Positions 44,310 to 53,426 of a stretch of DNA of 64,000 bases are shown one piece after another. The translations under genes and the position numbers were made by a program. This DNA is from Actinomyces sp. UMB0138 (GTDB lineage: Bacteria; Bacillota; Negativicutes; Veillonellales; Veillonellaceae). The notes beneath the pieces were generated by a model. The model searched no databases. It had not been told where the DNA came from and saw only the letters and a program-made list of their open reading frames with translations. Position 1 is the first letter of the stretch; each line of letters begins with the position of its first letter. The stretch covers positions 832,476-896,475 of the forward strand of contig NZ_PKMC01000001.1 in NCBI RefSeq assembly GCF_002849225.1, written 5' to 3'.

Positions 44310-45515
44310 ATGCCCAAAGTTTTACTTCTGGAAAATCCTCACCCCGATGCCGACGCGATCTACCGCCAGGCGGGATTCGAGGTTGAACGACGGGTCGGGG
44401 CGCTGGACGAGGACGAACTGATAGAGGCTCTTCAGGGAGTTGACGCGGTCGGGATACGGTCAAAGACCGCGATCACCGAGAAGGTGTTAGCAAGCTGCCC
44501 ACGTCTGTCTTGCATCGGCGCGTACTGTATAGGGACAAACCAGATCGACCTGTCCGAAGCCACCAGAAGAGGCGTCGCCGTCTTCAATGCCCCCTACTCC
44601 AACACGCGCTCGGTGGTAGAGATGGCAATATCTTTAATCATCGCGCTCAGCCGTCAGCTTCCCCAAAAGAACGCCGCCCTCCACCGCGGGGTGTGGCAGA
44701 AAAGCGCCGCTGGAGCCCATGAAGTCCGAGGAAAAACGCTGGGCATTATTGGCTATGGCCACATCGGCATGCAGCTGTCCGTATTAGCCGAAGCCATGGG
44801 AATGAAGGTTATCTTTTACGACACTGCCGAACGCCTCGCCCTCGGCAATGCCCACGGTTGCAAAACCATGGAAGAACTATTAGGACGCGCAGACGTAGTT
44901 TCCATCCACGTCGATGGGAACCCGACCAACGCGAACATGTTCGGCCCACAGCAATTCGAGCAGATGCAGCCTGGGGCAATCCTTCTAAATCTGTCGCGAG
45001 GATCAGTCATCGACTCTGGCGCCCTAGTGCAGGCTCTGGAAGCTGGAATGCTCAGTGGAGCTGCCATTGACGTGTTCCCAACCGAGCCGAAGAAGAATGG
45101 GGATCCATTCAACTCGCCACTGGCAAAGTTCGCGAATGTAGTACTTACTCCACACGTGGGCGGGTCTACCGAAGAAGCCCAACTAGATATTGGACAGTTC
45201 GTCACTTCAAAGGTTGTCGGCTATTTCCAATCCGCATCCACAGACATGTCAGTGAATCTGCCAAACCTTACCCTCCCAGTTTCCAAAGACGCTCTGTACC
45301 GCGTGGCATACATTCACACCAACGCACCGGGGGTGCTTGCTGAAATAAACCACATTTTTGCCTCCCACGGGGCCAACATCAACGGGCAAATCCTTGGTAC
45401 GCAGGGGCGCGTCGGGTACGTAATAACCGACATTTCCTCAGAATTGCCTGTCGAGACGGTTGCAGCCCTAAAACGCGGCGAAGAAACCATCAAACTCCGC
45501 GTACTAACTCACTAA
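44310..45515 (+). CDS. serA: D-3-phosphoglycerate dehydrogenase
   Basis: A 401-residue NAD-dependent 2-hydroxyacid dehydrogenase, first step of serine synthesis. Seen: LGIIGYGHIGMQ (NAD fold), LLNLSRGSVID with the catalytic Arg, and LTPHVGGSTEEAQ with the His; a C-terminal ACT domain of about 75 residues (AYIHTNAPGVLAEINHIFASHGANI) can bind L-serine for feedback. This is the shorter (E. coli-like) type, not the long mycobacterial one. A TATTTATAC stretch lies directly before the ATG and there is no ribosome binding site, but its spacing does not match the leaderless pattern well. Confidence 0.95.
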   Translation: MPKVLLLENPHPDADAIYRQAGFEVERRVGALDEDELIEALQGVDAVGIRSKTAITEKVLASCPRLSCIGAYCIGTNQIDLSEATRRGVAVFNAPYSNTRSVVEMAISLIIALSRQLPQKNAALHRGVWQKSAAGAHEVRGKTLGIIGYGHIGMQLSVLAEAMGMKVIFYDTAERLALGNAHGCKTMEELLGRADVVSIHVDGNPTNANMFGPQQFEQMQPGAILLNLSRGSVIDSGALVQALEAGMLSGAAIDVFPTEPKKNGDPFNSPLAKFANVVLTPHVGGSTEEAQLDIGQFVTSKVVGYFQSASTDMSVNLPNLTLPVSKDALYRVAYIHTNAPGVLAEINHIFASHGANINGQILGTQGRVGYVITDISSELPVETVAALKRGEETIKLRVLTH

Positions 45516-45546
45516 GTTCTGCCAAGAGACAAATAGGAAAAGTAGA

Positions 45547-45552
45547 TAGGCT
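45547..45552 (+). promoter_or_regulatory. Putative -10 box of a leaderless promoter (acyl-CoA synthetase gene)
   Basis: TAGGCT, 6 bases before the GTG start at 45559. Confidence 0.4.
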
Positions 45553-45558
45553 TACCCC

Positions 45559-47253
45559 GTGGATAGCGAAGACCCAGTTTCAGACCTAACCAGGCGCTTG
45601 CGCGAAAACTACGACCCGGAAGTAGGTCATGAAGTAGACCAGAGCCCAGCAACTTTAGTCTCTTTACTGCAAGAATCGGCAGCCAAGTGGCCAGATCGGG
45701 TAGCAACAGATTTCATGGGCGCCACCTTGACTTATTCCGAGCTGGAAGAACAGTCGCGAAAAGCCGCTAGCGCAATGGCAAACATGGGTGTCACAGCCGG
45801 TGATCGGGTCAGTTTAATATTACCCAACTGCCCGCAGTTCATTTGCGGCTTTTTTGGCGCATTAGCATTGGGGGCAATTGCGGTAGCACATAATCCGCTA
45901 GCCCCAGCGTCAGAGCTCCACACCGAAATCGAACGTGTCGATTCTAAATTGGTACTAGCCTGGCAAAAAACCGTCTCCAAGGTTGCCAGCCTGTCCGTGC
46001 CCGTACTGTCCGTAGATCTGGTAGCAGCACTGCCTGCAAAACTTCGGCTCGCACTGAAACTTCCGATCCCCAAAGCACGCAAGATGCGCGCACAGCTTTG
46101 CGAAAAAGTACCAGCCTCTATCCCCTCCTTTGACAAGCTAGCAAAGAAGGCAACACCACTCAGCACCCCGGCTGCAATTGACCCGGACGACACCGTCGCA
46201 ATGCTGCATACAGGCGGAACAACAGGGTCACCAAAGTCGGTCATGCTCTCGAACACGAACCTAGTGTCCAACTCTCGGGCAGCTGCACAGTGGGTTACGC
46301 CCCTCCTTTCACCTCACGAAACCATTTATGCCGTACTACCGTTTTTCCACGCATTCGGAATGACATTGGTAATGCTCTCGGGCTTTCTGGTTGGTGCCAC
46401 CCAAGTGGTATTTCCCAAATTTGACGAGTCGCTCTGCCTAGACGCCATGAAGCGCCGCCCCTGCACTTTCATGATTGGCGTTCCCCCGATGTTCTCTCGC
46501 CTATTGAAAGCGGCACAAAAGGCAGGCATTGCCTTAGACAGCATCAACTACACAATCTCTGGTGCCATGCCCTTGAAGAAGAAAGACGCACAGGCCTGGG
46601 CAAGCGCCACTAACGCTCCAGTTATCGAAGGTTACGGTATGACGGAGACGTCGCCCATCGTGACCGGATCGCCCCTCAGCTCCACCAGAGTCGGCACCCT
46701 TGGCTTACCGTTCCCTTCGATCCAGGTTCGCCTAGTCAGCTTGGAGGATCCCACCAAAGACGTGGACGACGAGGCCGGCGAGCCTGGTGAGCTCATAGTT
46801 AAAGGGCCCGGATGCAGCGCAGGATATTGGAATAACCCTGAAGAATCCAAAAACCTTTACACTACGGAAGGCTGGCTGCGCACCGGCGACATAGCCATAA
46901 ACGACGACGGCTACCTTGCACTAGCTGACCGGCGGAAAGAGCTAATCCTTTGCGGTGGATTTAACGTCTATCCATCTGCGGTAGAAAACGCCATCCGCAA
47001 GCTAGACGAAGTAGAAGATGTTGCCGTTGTTGGCATGCCCGACGAAGATCGCGGAGAGGTAGTCACTGCAGCCATCGTCCCAGCTCAAGGACGCACCCCT
47101 ACCCTTGCCAAGATTCGCGAGCAAATCGTAGAAGATTTGCCAAGATACGCACTTCCCCGGCAGATGTTTCTGGTAGACAAACTAGCCACCTCGGATTTAG
47201 GAAAGGTGGTGCGCCGGCGAGTACGGGATGAGCTTCTGCAGCGGCAGCGCTAG
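45559..47253 (+). CDS. Long-chain acyl-CoA synthetase (ANL superfamily)
   Basis: A 564-residue adenylating enzyme. Seen: [15 protein letters not shown] (the usual PKG is PKS here), [45 protein letters not shown] and LGKVVRR with the catalytic Lys. It should activate long-chain fatty acids as CoA thioesters for lipid synthesis or breakdown. The GTG start has TAGGCT 6 bases upstream and no ribosome binding site. Its TAG stop is in a CTAG tetramer shared with the convergent nrdR stop. Confidence 0.88.
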   Translation: MDSEDPVSDLTRRLRENYDPEVGHEVDQSPATLVSLLQESAAKWPDRVATDFMGATLTYSELEEQSRKAASAMANMGVTAGDRVSLILPNCPQFICGFFGALALGAIAVAHNPLAPASELHTEIERVDSKLVLAWQKTVSKVASLSVPVLSVDLVAALPAKLRLALKLPIPKARKMRAQLCEKVPASIPSFDKLAKKATPLSTPAAIDPDDTVAMLHTGGTTGSPKSVMLSNTNLVSNSRAAAQWVTPLLSPHETIYAVLPFFHAFGMTLVMLSGFLVGATQVVFPKFDESLCLDAMKRRPCTFMIGVPPMFSRLLKAAQKAGIALDSINYTISGAMPLKKKDAQAWASATNAPVIEGYGMTETSPIVTGSPLSSTRVGTLGLPFPSIQVRLVSLEDPTKDVDDEAGEPGELIVKGPGCSAGYWNNPEESKNLYTTEGWLRTGDIAINDDGYLALADRRKELILCGGFNVYPSAVENAIRKLDEVEDVAVVGMPDEDRGEVVTAAIVPAQGRTPTLAKIREQIVEDLPRYALPRQMFLVDKLATSDLGKVVRRRVRDELLQRQR

Positions 47254-47705
47254 CGCTTCTGCTGTTCAGCCCGCAGCTGCTTAATGGCCTCCTCGAAATC
47301 GTTCAAGGAGTCGTAGTCGAGATACACCGAGGCGAACCGCAAATAAGCAACAACATCCAGGTCGCGCAGAGGTTGCAAAATTGCGCGGCCCACATCCTGG
47401 GTAGTGATTTGCGCCCTCCCCGACCCACGCAAGTCCTCTTCGACCTTCTGCGCTAGTAGGGCCAGATCATCCTGGCTAACTGGGCGGCCTTGACAGGCCT
47501 TCCGAACTCCTGAAATAACCTTCCCTCTGGAGAAGGGCTCTATGACCCCGGAACGCTTCAGCACGGTTAGCCCAGCAGTTTCCTGAGTAGTAAAACGACG
47601 ATTGCAATGAGGGCACTGCCTCCTACGCCTAATAGCCATACCGTCGTCAGTGGTTCGAGAATCTACTACTCGCGAATCGGGATGCTGACAAAAGGGACAG
47701 TGCAA
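47250..47705 (-). CDS. nrdR: Transcriptional repressor NrdR
   Basis: A 151-residue regulator of ribonucleotide reductase genes: zinc ribbon with C3, C6, C31 and C34 (CPFC, CPHC) and an ATP-cone domain ([24 protein letters not shown]) that senses ATP/dATP. TTG start; GGAGG lies a few bases upstream. NrdR boxes and nrd genes are not visible in this window. Position beside the LysM gene and lexA matches mycobacteria. Confidence 0.96.
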   Translation of the reverse strand: MHCPFCQHPDSRVVDSRTTDDGMAIRRRRQCPHCNRRFTTQETAGLTVLKRSGVIEPFSRGKVISGVRKACQGRPVSQDDLALLAQKVEEDLRGSGRAQITTQDVGRAILQPLRDLDVVAYLRFASVYLDYDSLNDFEEAIKQLRAEQQKR

Positions 47706-47729
47706 AAGGGCCTCCAGAGCTGGGCAGCC

Positions 47730-48134
47730 TCACCGCGACGGCACAGAGAGCTGCTGGCCAGGGTGGAGCTGTGAGGACTGCAAACCATTTAGTTCTTTTA
47801 TGTGTTCTACAGTATCAGCAACCGACACATCCGCAGCGACATATTTAGCAATAGACCACAAAGTGTCCCCACTGGAGACCGTGTAGGAGACAGTCGGCCC
47901 ATCGTAGGTGGCCCCCGGCAGCGAAAGCCCCAAGGCCGATCCCAAGAAAACCGCTACTGCCAGGGAAACGAGCATTCCCAGCCGCCGCAGAGCACTAACG
48001 GTAGTAGCGGAGTCAGCTTTTTGCTGTTTCACTACCGAACTCTTGCTCCCCTGCAGCCTTCGCAAGTAGGCAGCGTCAACGACCTGCAGATGGCGTACCG
48101 GCCGAATTTCTGGGGTGATAGGCAGAGCGGACAT
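47730..48134 (-). CDS. LysM-domain membrane protein, likely SOS-controlled division regulator
   Basis: A 134-residue protein: cytoplasmic N-terminus, one membrane helix (about 51-72) and an extracellular LysM domain (83-131: YTVSSGDTLWSIAKYV, LNGLQSSQLHPGQQLSVP) that binds peptidoglycan. Its position, divergent from lexA, matches Rv2719c of M. tuberculosis and YneA/DivS-type proteins that block division after DNA damage; function here is inferred from that. The longest frame starts at 48305, but the ATG at 48134 has AAAGGAAG upstream. Three SOS boxes lie in the shared promoter region. Confidence 0.88.
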   Translation of the reverse strand: MSALPITPEIRPVRHLQVVDAAYLRRLQGSKSSVVKQQKADSATTVSALRRLGMLVSLAVAVFLGSALGLSLPGATYDGPTVSYTVSSGDTLWSIAKYVAADVSVADTVEHIKELNGLQSSQLHPGQQLSVPSR

Positions 48135-48144
48135 TAGCTTCCTT

Positions 48145-48160
48145 TCGAACATCTGTTCGT
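48145..48160. promoter_or_regulatory. SOS (LexA) box 1
   Basis: TCGAACATCTGTTCGT fits the actinobacterial consensus TCGAAC-N4-GTTCGA with one mismatch. It is 11 bases upstream of the LysM gene start. Confidence 0.85.
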
Positions 48161-48175
48161 CGAACACTTGTACGA
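48160..48175. promoter_or_regulatory. SOS (LexA) box 2
   Basis: TCGAACACTTGTACGA, one mismatch to consensus, overlapping box 1 by one base; the two sit 15 bp apart, suggesting cooperative LexA binding. Confidence 0.8.
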
Positions 48176-48206
48176 TACAGCTTACCTGGAGACATTTCAA
48201 GACTCT

Positions 48207-48222
48207 TCGAACAAATGTTTGC
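48207..48222. promoter_or_regulatory. SOS (LexA) box 3
   Basis: TCGAACAAATGTTTGC, left half perfect and right half imperfect (two mismatches). It lies closer to lexA and probably controls autoregulation. Confidence 0.7.
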
Positions 48223-48304
48223 TTTGCGTCTTTCAGCCCCGTAAGCTCTTTATACGCACAGAAAAACATCCACCACTGACAAATGGTGACAAGGGGGATT
48301 TTCA

Positions 48305-48967
48305 ATGACCTCGCCGGATCCGAACCTGCTTCCCAAAAGGACCCAACAGGTACTCCAGGCTCTCAGCCAGGCAATCGAGGCAACGGGCTATCCGCCGTCC
48401 CTGCGTGAACTGGGAAAAGAAGTAGGACTCCGCTCTCCCTCCTCAATCAAGCATCAGCTGGATCTACTTGAAGAAGCGGGCTTCATCACCCGCCGCTCAT
48501 CTCGCCCTCGCGCTATCGAGGTAGTCGGCAGGGCTAAGCCGGAAAAAAAGACCGGGCTGGTCCCGGTACCGGTGGCAAGCTCCGAGGGCGGTACAGCAAC
48601 TAGCGTTCCCCTAGTCGGAAAAATCGCGGCAGGCGCGCCTATCACCGCCGAACAACATGTCGAGGATGTCTACACCCTGCCACAGGAGCTAACTGGCAGA
48701 GGCGAATTATTCATGCTGCAGGTACAAGGCGAATCCATGGTCGATGCGGCCATCTGCGACGGCGACTTCGTTGTAGTGCGGGTCCAGCCTGACGCAGAAG
48801 AAGGGCAGATCGTCGCCGCTCTAGTAGATGGGGAAGCAACCGTGAAGGTCCTCTCGAGGAAAGATGGTCACCAGTGGCTGCTGCCCAGAAACGAAAACTA
48901 CGCGCCCATACCGGGCGATGAAGCCACGATAATGGGGCGCGTAGTTACGGTAATGCGTTCCCTTTAG
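48305..48967 (+). CDS. lexA: SOS repressor LexA
   Basis: A 220-residue repressor with an N-terminal winged helix (ATGYPPSLRELGKEVGLRSPSSIKHQL) and a C-terminal self-cleaving domain. The scissile Ala109-Gly110 (KIAAGAP), the catalytic Ser144 (QGESM) and Lys181 (ATVKV) are all present. RecA-ssDNA triggers cleavage and so derepresses the SOS genes. GGGGGA precedes the ATG. Ends 3 bases before the convergent ldh stop. Confidence 0.97.
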   Translation: MTSPDPNLLPKRTQQVLQALSQAIEATGYPPSLRELGKEVGLRSPSSIKHQLDLLEEAGFITRRSSRPRAIEVVGRAKPEKKTGLVPVPVASSEGGTATSVPLVGKIAAGAPITAEQHVEDVYTLPQELTGRGELFMLQVQGESMVDAAICDGDFVVVRVQPDAEEGQIVAALVDGEATVKVLSRKDGHQWLLPRNENYAPIPGDEATIMGRVVTVMRSL

Positions 48968-48970
48968 TTG

Positions 48971-49960
48971 TTAGTAGCCTAGCGACCTAGCTACCTCACG
49001 CAGACGCTGTGCCGATTCAGTCAGGCCATCGCGTTCGTGCAAAGTGAGCGGCGGCACCAGTACTCGACCTGCACCCTTACGAGAAGTAATCGCAGGGGCC
49101 GCCATGCAGACGCCAGAAATGCCGTGCCAATCTTCCAATAGGGTCGAGATGGTCAGCACTCGGTGCTCATCACGCAGCACTGCACTAACAATGTTCGTTG
49201 CAGCGAGGCCGATCGCATAGTTGGTGGCACCCTTACCTTCAATGATGGTGTAGGCAGAGTCCACTACCTGTTGCGCTATCTCGGCACGCAGATCGGAATC
49301 AAAAAGACGGTCATTCAGAGTCTTCCCCCAGTGCCGCAAAGGCACGTTTCCGATTTCTGCGGAAGACCACAGCGGGATCTCGCTGTCGCCGTGCTCGCCA
49401 GCAATGTATGCGTGAATATTCTGTACCGCCACTCCCGTCTCTTGAGATACCAGGTAGCGAAGACGAGAAGTATCGAGCACCGTACCGGAACCGAACATTT
49501 GGTTTCGAGGCAGACCCGAAATCTTGAGCGAAGCGTAGGTGACTACGTCCACCGGATTGGTGACCAACATGTACACCGCGTTAGGAGCTACCTCCAAAAG
49601 CTGGGGAATCAGCTTTTCCATCAGGCCCACTGTAGCGGCGGCTAGATCAAGCCGCGACTGGCCCGGTTTCTGCTTCGCGCCGGCAGTAACCACTACTACG
49701 TCCGCGCCGCGCACGACCTCGATATCCGAAGACCCGATCACCGAGCCGACCGGGGTGAACTGAATACCGTGGGCAATGTCCAAGGCCTCGGCCTTGACCT
49801 TCTTTTCATTAATGTCATAAAGAACGACTTCTCGGGCGTCCCCGCGGATAACGGACGCATAAGCAAGCGCAGTTCCTACAGCTCCTGCCCCAATGATGGC
49901 AACTTTTGAAGGATGTCCCTCTGATCCCGATGGGTACAGGGTTGTGGCACGTTCAGACAT
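48971..49960 (-). CDS. ldh: L-lactate dehydrogenase
   Basis: A 329-residue NAD-dependent enzyme that reduces pyruvate to L-lactate. Seen: VAIIGAGAVGTALAYA, LVTNPVDVVTY, SGTVLDTSRLRY with substrate Arg, and IAGEHGDSEIPLWS with the catalytic His. GGAGGAAATAG precedes the ATG. Points to a fermentative or facultative life style. Confidence 0.96.
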   Translation of the reverse strand: MSERATTLYPSGSEGHPSKVAIIGAGAVGTALAYASVIRGDAREVVLYDINEKKVKAEALDIAHGIQFTPVGSVIGSSDIEVVRGADVVVVTAGAKQKPGQSRLDLAAATVGLMEKLIPQLLEVAPNAVYMLVTNPVDVVTYASLKISGLPRNQMFGSGTVLDTSRLRYLVSQETGVAVQNIHAYIAGEHGDSEIPLWSSAEIGNVPLRHWGKTLNDRLFDSDLRAEIAQQVVDSAYTIIEGKGATNYAIGLAATNIVSAVLRDEHRVLTISTLLEDWHGISGVCMAAPAITSRKGAGRVLVPPLTLHERDGLTESAQRLREVARSLGY

Positions 49961-50027
49961 CTATTTCCTCCGTGTAAGGCAAAGTATGTACCAATATTTT
50001 ATCTGGCCAACTACCGAAGGTTAAGAG

Positions 50028-51932
50028 CTAAAGGCCTACGTTGTCTTTCAACCTCGCCAACGCCCCTACCGCCACTTCTTGCGAACGAGTAGGCCACATT
50101 TTTGGCAGTGATGACAACAAAAACCTGCCATATCCCTTCGAGTACAGACGCGGATCTAATAAAGCGACCATACCCTTGTCAGAACTTGTCCGGACCAATC
50201 GTCCCGCTCCCTGAGCTAAAAGCAGCGCGGCATGCACAAGCGATACTCCCGTGAATCCAGACCTACCCGCCGCATTCGCGGCATCGGACAACGCCGAGGT
50301 AATGGGATCATCAGGCCGCGGGAAAGGAATTCGGTCGATGGTAACCAATCTGCACGCTGGCCCCGGGATATCTACTCCCTGCCAAAGCGAGATGGTCCCG
50401 GCCAGGACTGCATTGCCGTCCTCACGGAAAGCCTTTATCAGCGACGGCAGGTAATCTTCCCCCTGCACGAACACGGGAAGATCGGTGTGTTCACGCAAGT
50501 ATTCGCCGCCAAGCTGCGCGGCCCTGCGAGAGGTGAAAAGACACAGTGCTCCCCCACCACTTGCCTTAACCAATTCACCGATCTCGGCTAGCAGCTGCGG
50601 ACTAGGTCCGTCCCTTCCGGGCTGAGGTAGCTGAGGAATGTACATAATCGCCTGGTGGGGGTAGTCGAATGGAGAGCCTACATCCAGCCCTTTCCAAGTT
50701 CCCGCCAGCTGCGCGCCGAGTCTATTCGCCATGGCATCAAAACTATTTCCCAGACACAGAGTTGCCGAGGTGGCAACGACCTTGTGATTGCCATACAGCC
50801 GGGAGGCAATCGGGCGAGCCACGTCTAAGGGGGCAGAGCACAGGCGCCTGCGCCCCTCCGCATCTTCGGTTATCCAATTGACTCGAACTGCCGGGTCGTC
50901 AATCAGAATCGCATCGATCGAATCGATTGCCGAGATCAGTTCTGCCCTGGCAACACGTTTCTTGTTGTCGGAGTTCTCTTTTCCGTCACCAATTGTTTCG
51001 AGGGCGTCTCGCATGGCTGATCCTGCACTCACCAATGCCCCGTGCAGCCCAGAGGGAAGCGCCTTTATCCGACCGGAGACAGATTCCTTCAGCCCTTGCG
51101 CCAATGCCGATGCCGCCTCTTCAATCTTTGCAGCCGGTACGCCGGTGGCCCGTCTAGCGAGGCGAGCTAGTCGCAAAAGGCTCGCATCGGAGATTTCGAC
51201 TGTTCCTTGAGATCGAATCCGCCCATCCAATTCGTGGGCCTCATCAACTACCAGGACGTCGAATTCTCCTAACAGCTCGGCCTCCGTCATAGCCTGCACT
51301 CCCAGGATGGAATGATTGGTAACTACAACGTCGGCCTCGGCGGCTGCCTTTCGGGCATTCCTTGGAAAACATTCTGTGGCAAAAGGACACGATTCGCCTA
51401 CGCATTCGGTCTTCGTTACTGAGACTCCCCGCCAAATCTTGTCCGTTACCCCAGGGCTCATGTCGTCGCGGTCGCCGGTGGAGGTCTCTTCTGCCCACTC
51501 GCGTATCCGGAGTACTTCGGCTCCGGTGGCAGTTACTTCAAGTTCGTCAAAAAGGCCAGCCTGGTCCTCTGGCGCCATGGTTTTGAGCTTGCAGACGTAG
51601 TTGGTCCACCCCTTCAGCAGCGCGATCCGCGGCGCTTTCCCAAGGACTTTCTTCACTGCCTTTTGTACTGCCGGGATGTCTCCCCCAACCAACTGCCTTT
51701 GCAAGATCAAAGTTGCTGTAGAGATCACGACTCGGCGGGACTCTTCGACCGCTTCCGTGAGTAACGGAGCCAAGTATCCCAAAGACTTGCCCGTGCCAGT
51801 ACCAGCCTGCACTAGTAGAACTTGGTCACGAGACAGGTCCCAGATAGCGTTTGCCATCTGTGTCTGTCCGTCCCGGGGAACCCCGCCGAGGACGGCCACC
51901 GCCTCTGCTAGGACTTCCTCGCCTTTATTCAT
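50028..51932 (-). CDS. dinG: ATP-dependent helicase of the DinG/XPD group
   Basis: A 634-residue superfamily 2 iron-sulfur helicase. Seen: Walker A GTGTGKS (44-50), the four-Cys cluster region (NYVCKL, then ECVGESCPFATEC), VVTNHSILG, the DEAH box VVDEAHELDGRI and LWQGVDIPG with the final GAGRLVRT motif. It unwinds DNA or R-loops. The ATG overlaps the hflX stop by 8 bases. No SOS box is seen upstream. Confidence 0.92.
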   Translation of the reverse strand: MNKGEEVLAEAVAVLGGVPRDGQTQMANAIWDLSRDQVLLVQAGTGTGKSLGYLAPLLTEAVEESRRVVISTATLILQRQLVGGDIPAVQKAVKKVLGKAPRIALLKGWTNYVCKLKTMAPEDQAGLFDELEVTATGAEVLRIREWAEETSTGDRDDMSPGVTDKIWRGVSVTKTECVGESCPFATECFPRNARKAAAEADVVVTNHSILGVQAMTEAELLGEFDVLVVDEAHELDGRIRSQGTVEISDASLLRLARLARRATGVPAAKIEEAASALAQGLKESVSGRIKALPSGLHGALVSAGSAMRDALETIGDGKENSDNKKRVARAELISAIDSIDAILIDDPAVRVNWITEDAEGRRRLCSAPLDVARPIASRLYGNHKVVATSATLCLGNSFDAMANRLGAQLAGTWKGLDVGSPFDYPHQAIMYIPQLPQPGRDGPSPQLLAEIGELVKASGGGALCLFTSRRAAQLGGEYLREHTDLPVFVQGEDYLPSLIKAFREDGNAVLAGTISLWQGVDIPGPACRLVTIDRIPFPRPDDPITSALSDAANAAGRSGFTGVSLVHAALLLAQGAGRLVRTSSDKGMVALLDPRLYSKGYGRFLLSSLPKMWPTRSQEVAVGALARLKDNVGL

Positions 51933-53394
51933 CTACTGCTGCGTCCTGCAGAAGACCGGCAAGGTCGGCCCTGGCCATCCCGCGCAAGCGAGTTCCAGAT
52001 GCGGTGTAGTCGATCTGGTCTATTTGGGCCTCTTCATGTGCCCGGCCCACCAAGTCTCCTCTGGAGAAGGGAATGACTAGATCAATCGGCACGTCAGGAT
52101 GCGGCAACATCCTTTCAATGGCTAACTTCAGTTCGGCTATTCCCTGCCCAGTGCGAGCAGACACAACAACCGCATTCTTATGTTTAGACCGCAGCACCGC
52201 TATGCGTTCTTTTGAAGCCAAGTCTGCCTTATTCAGCACCATCAGCTGAGGAATATCCATGGCGCCCTCTATATCGGCGAGCACCTTTCGAACGGCTCTG
52301 ATCTGCGCCTCCGGATCCGGGTGAGCAGCATCTACAACGTGCAACAGCAGATCCGCCTGGGCAACCTCCTCCAGCGTCGACCTAAAAGCCTCGACCAGCT
52401 GGTGCGGCAAGTTTGATACGAACCCCACTGTGTCGGTGAGCGTATAGCTCCTCCCCTCAGGGGTTTCAGCTTTACGAACGGTAGGATCCAGCGTCGCAAA
52501 CAATTCGTCAGCGACCATAATCTGGCTCCCCACCAATGCGTTAAGTAAAGAGGATTTGCCCGCGTTGGTATACCCGACCACCACCGCGGCAGGCGTATTA
52601 GTACGGGTGCGACCCGACCTCTTAGTGTCCCGCGCTGCCTTCATTCCCGCTATTTGCTTGCGCAGACGAGCCATGCGGTGTCTAATCCGCCGCCTGTCCA
52701 TTTCAATCTTGGTTTCACCGGGACCACGCGAACCGATGCCTTCACCGGCTGCAGCCCGACCACCGGCCTGCCTGGAAAGAGATTTACCCCACCCGCGCAG
52801 TCTAGGAAGCATGTATTCGAGCTGGGCAAGTTCCACCTGCGCTTTGCCCTCACGGGATTTGGCGTGCTGGGCAAAAATATCCAGGATCAATGCGGTGCGA
52901 TCAACCACCTTTACCTTCACCACGTCCTCGAGGCCGCGCCGCTGAGACGGAGGCAATTCGCCATCGACAATCACCGTGTCAGCATCCACAGAGTGCACTA
53001 GATCCCGCAGTTCACGTGCCTTTCCCGAGCCCAGGTATGTCCCCGGATCCGGCTTTTCGCGGCGCTGCAAAACACCGTCCAAGACAAGAGAGCCGGCAGT
53101 TTGAGCAAGAGCAGCAAGTTCACGCAACGAATCCTCGGCTTTAGCAGCGTCAGCAGTGTAGATCCCCACCAACACAACCCGTTCAAGAGCCAATCGCTGA
53201 TATTCGACCGATTCAATAGCATCCTCGGAATGGTTCAGGCCACTGACCCGACGAAGGGCCCGTCGCTCTTCGCGCTCCATCGCGCCAGCGTCGGCGGACG
53301 TATCCATACCCTCAGTGGATTCCAGGGCCGTACCGGTCCGGGCCAAAATTCGCGCCACGACGTCTTCAGCGCGATCTTTCTTATCCTGCTTCAT
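51925..53394 (-). CDS. hflX: Ribosome-splitting GTPase HflX
   Basis: A 489-residue GTPase. The HflX N-terminal domain includes DPGTYLGSGKARELRDLV; a helical linker with GGRAAAGEGIGSRGPGETKIE follows; the G domain has G1 GYTNAGKS (274-281), DTVGFVSNLPHQLVEAF and NKAD. It splits stalled 70S ribosomes under stress. AAAGG precedes the ATG. Divergent from the methyltransferase gene, 32-base gap. Confidence 0.95.
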   Translation of the reverse strand: MKQDKKDRAEDVVARILARTGTALESTEGMDTSADAGAMEREERRALRRVSGLNHSEDAIESVEYQRLALERVVLVGIYTADAAKAEDSLRELAALAQTAGSLVLDGVLQRREKPDPGTYLGSGKARELRDLVHSVDADTVIVDGELPPSQRRGLEDVVKVKVVDRTALILDIFAQHAKSREGKAQVELAQLEYMLPRLRGWGKSLSRQAGGRAAAGEGIGSRGPGETKIEMDRRRIRHRMARLRKQIAGMKAARDTKRSGRTRTNTPAAVVVGYTNAGKSSLLNALVGSQIMVADELFATLDPTVRKAETPEGRSYTLTDTVGFVSNLPHQLVEAFRSTLEEVAQADLLLHVVDAAHPDPEAQIRAVRKVLADIEGAMDIPQLMVLNKADLASKERIAVLRSKHKNAVVVSARTGQGIAELKLAIERMLPHPDVPIDLVIPFSRGDLVGRAHEEAQIDQIDYTASGTRLRGMARADLAGLLQDAAVDE

Positions 53395-53413
53395 ACAACC
53401 TTTCGTGCCCCTG

Positions 53414-53419
53414 TAATCT
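53414..53419 (+). promoter_or_regulatory. Putative -10 box of a leaderless promoter (methyltransferase gene)
   Basis: TAATCT, 7 bases before the ATG at 53427. The GAGG in the spacer could instead be a short ribosome binding site. Confidence 0.4.
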
Positions 53420-53426
53420 AGAGGCG

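Noticed and set aside
44285..44310. Leaderless promoter for serA
   Set aside because: AT-rich TATTTATAC abuts the ATG but no TANNNT has the 6-7 base spacing, so it was left out of the leaderless set.
48135..48305. 57-residue N-terminal extension of the LysM protein, which would overlap the SOS boxes
   Set aside because: No family similarity and the ATG at 48134 has a good ribosome binding site; the region is the lexA promoter.
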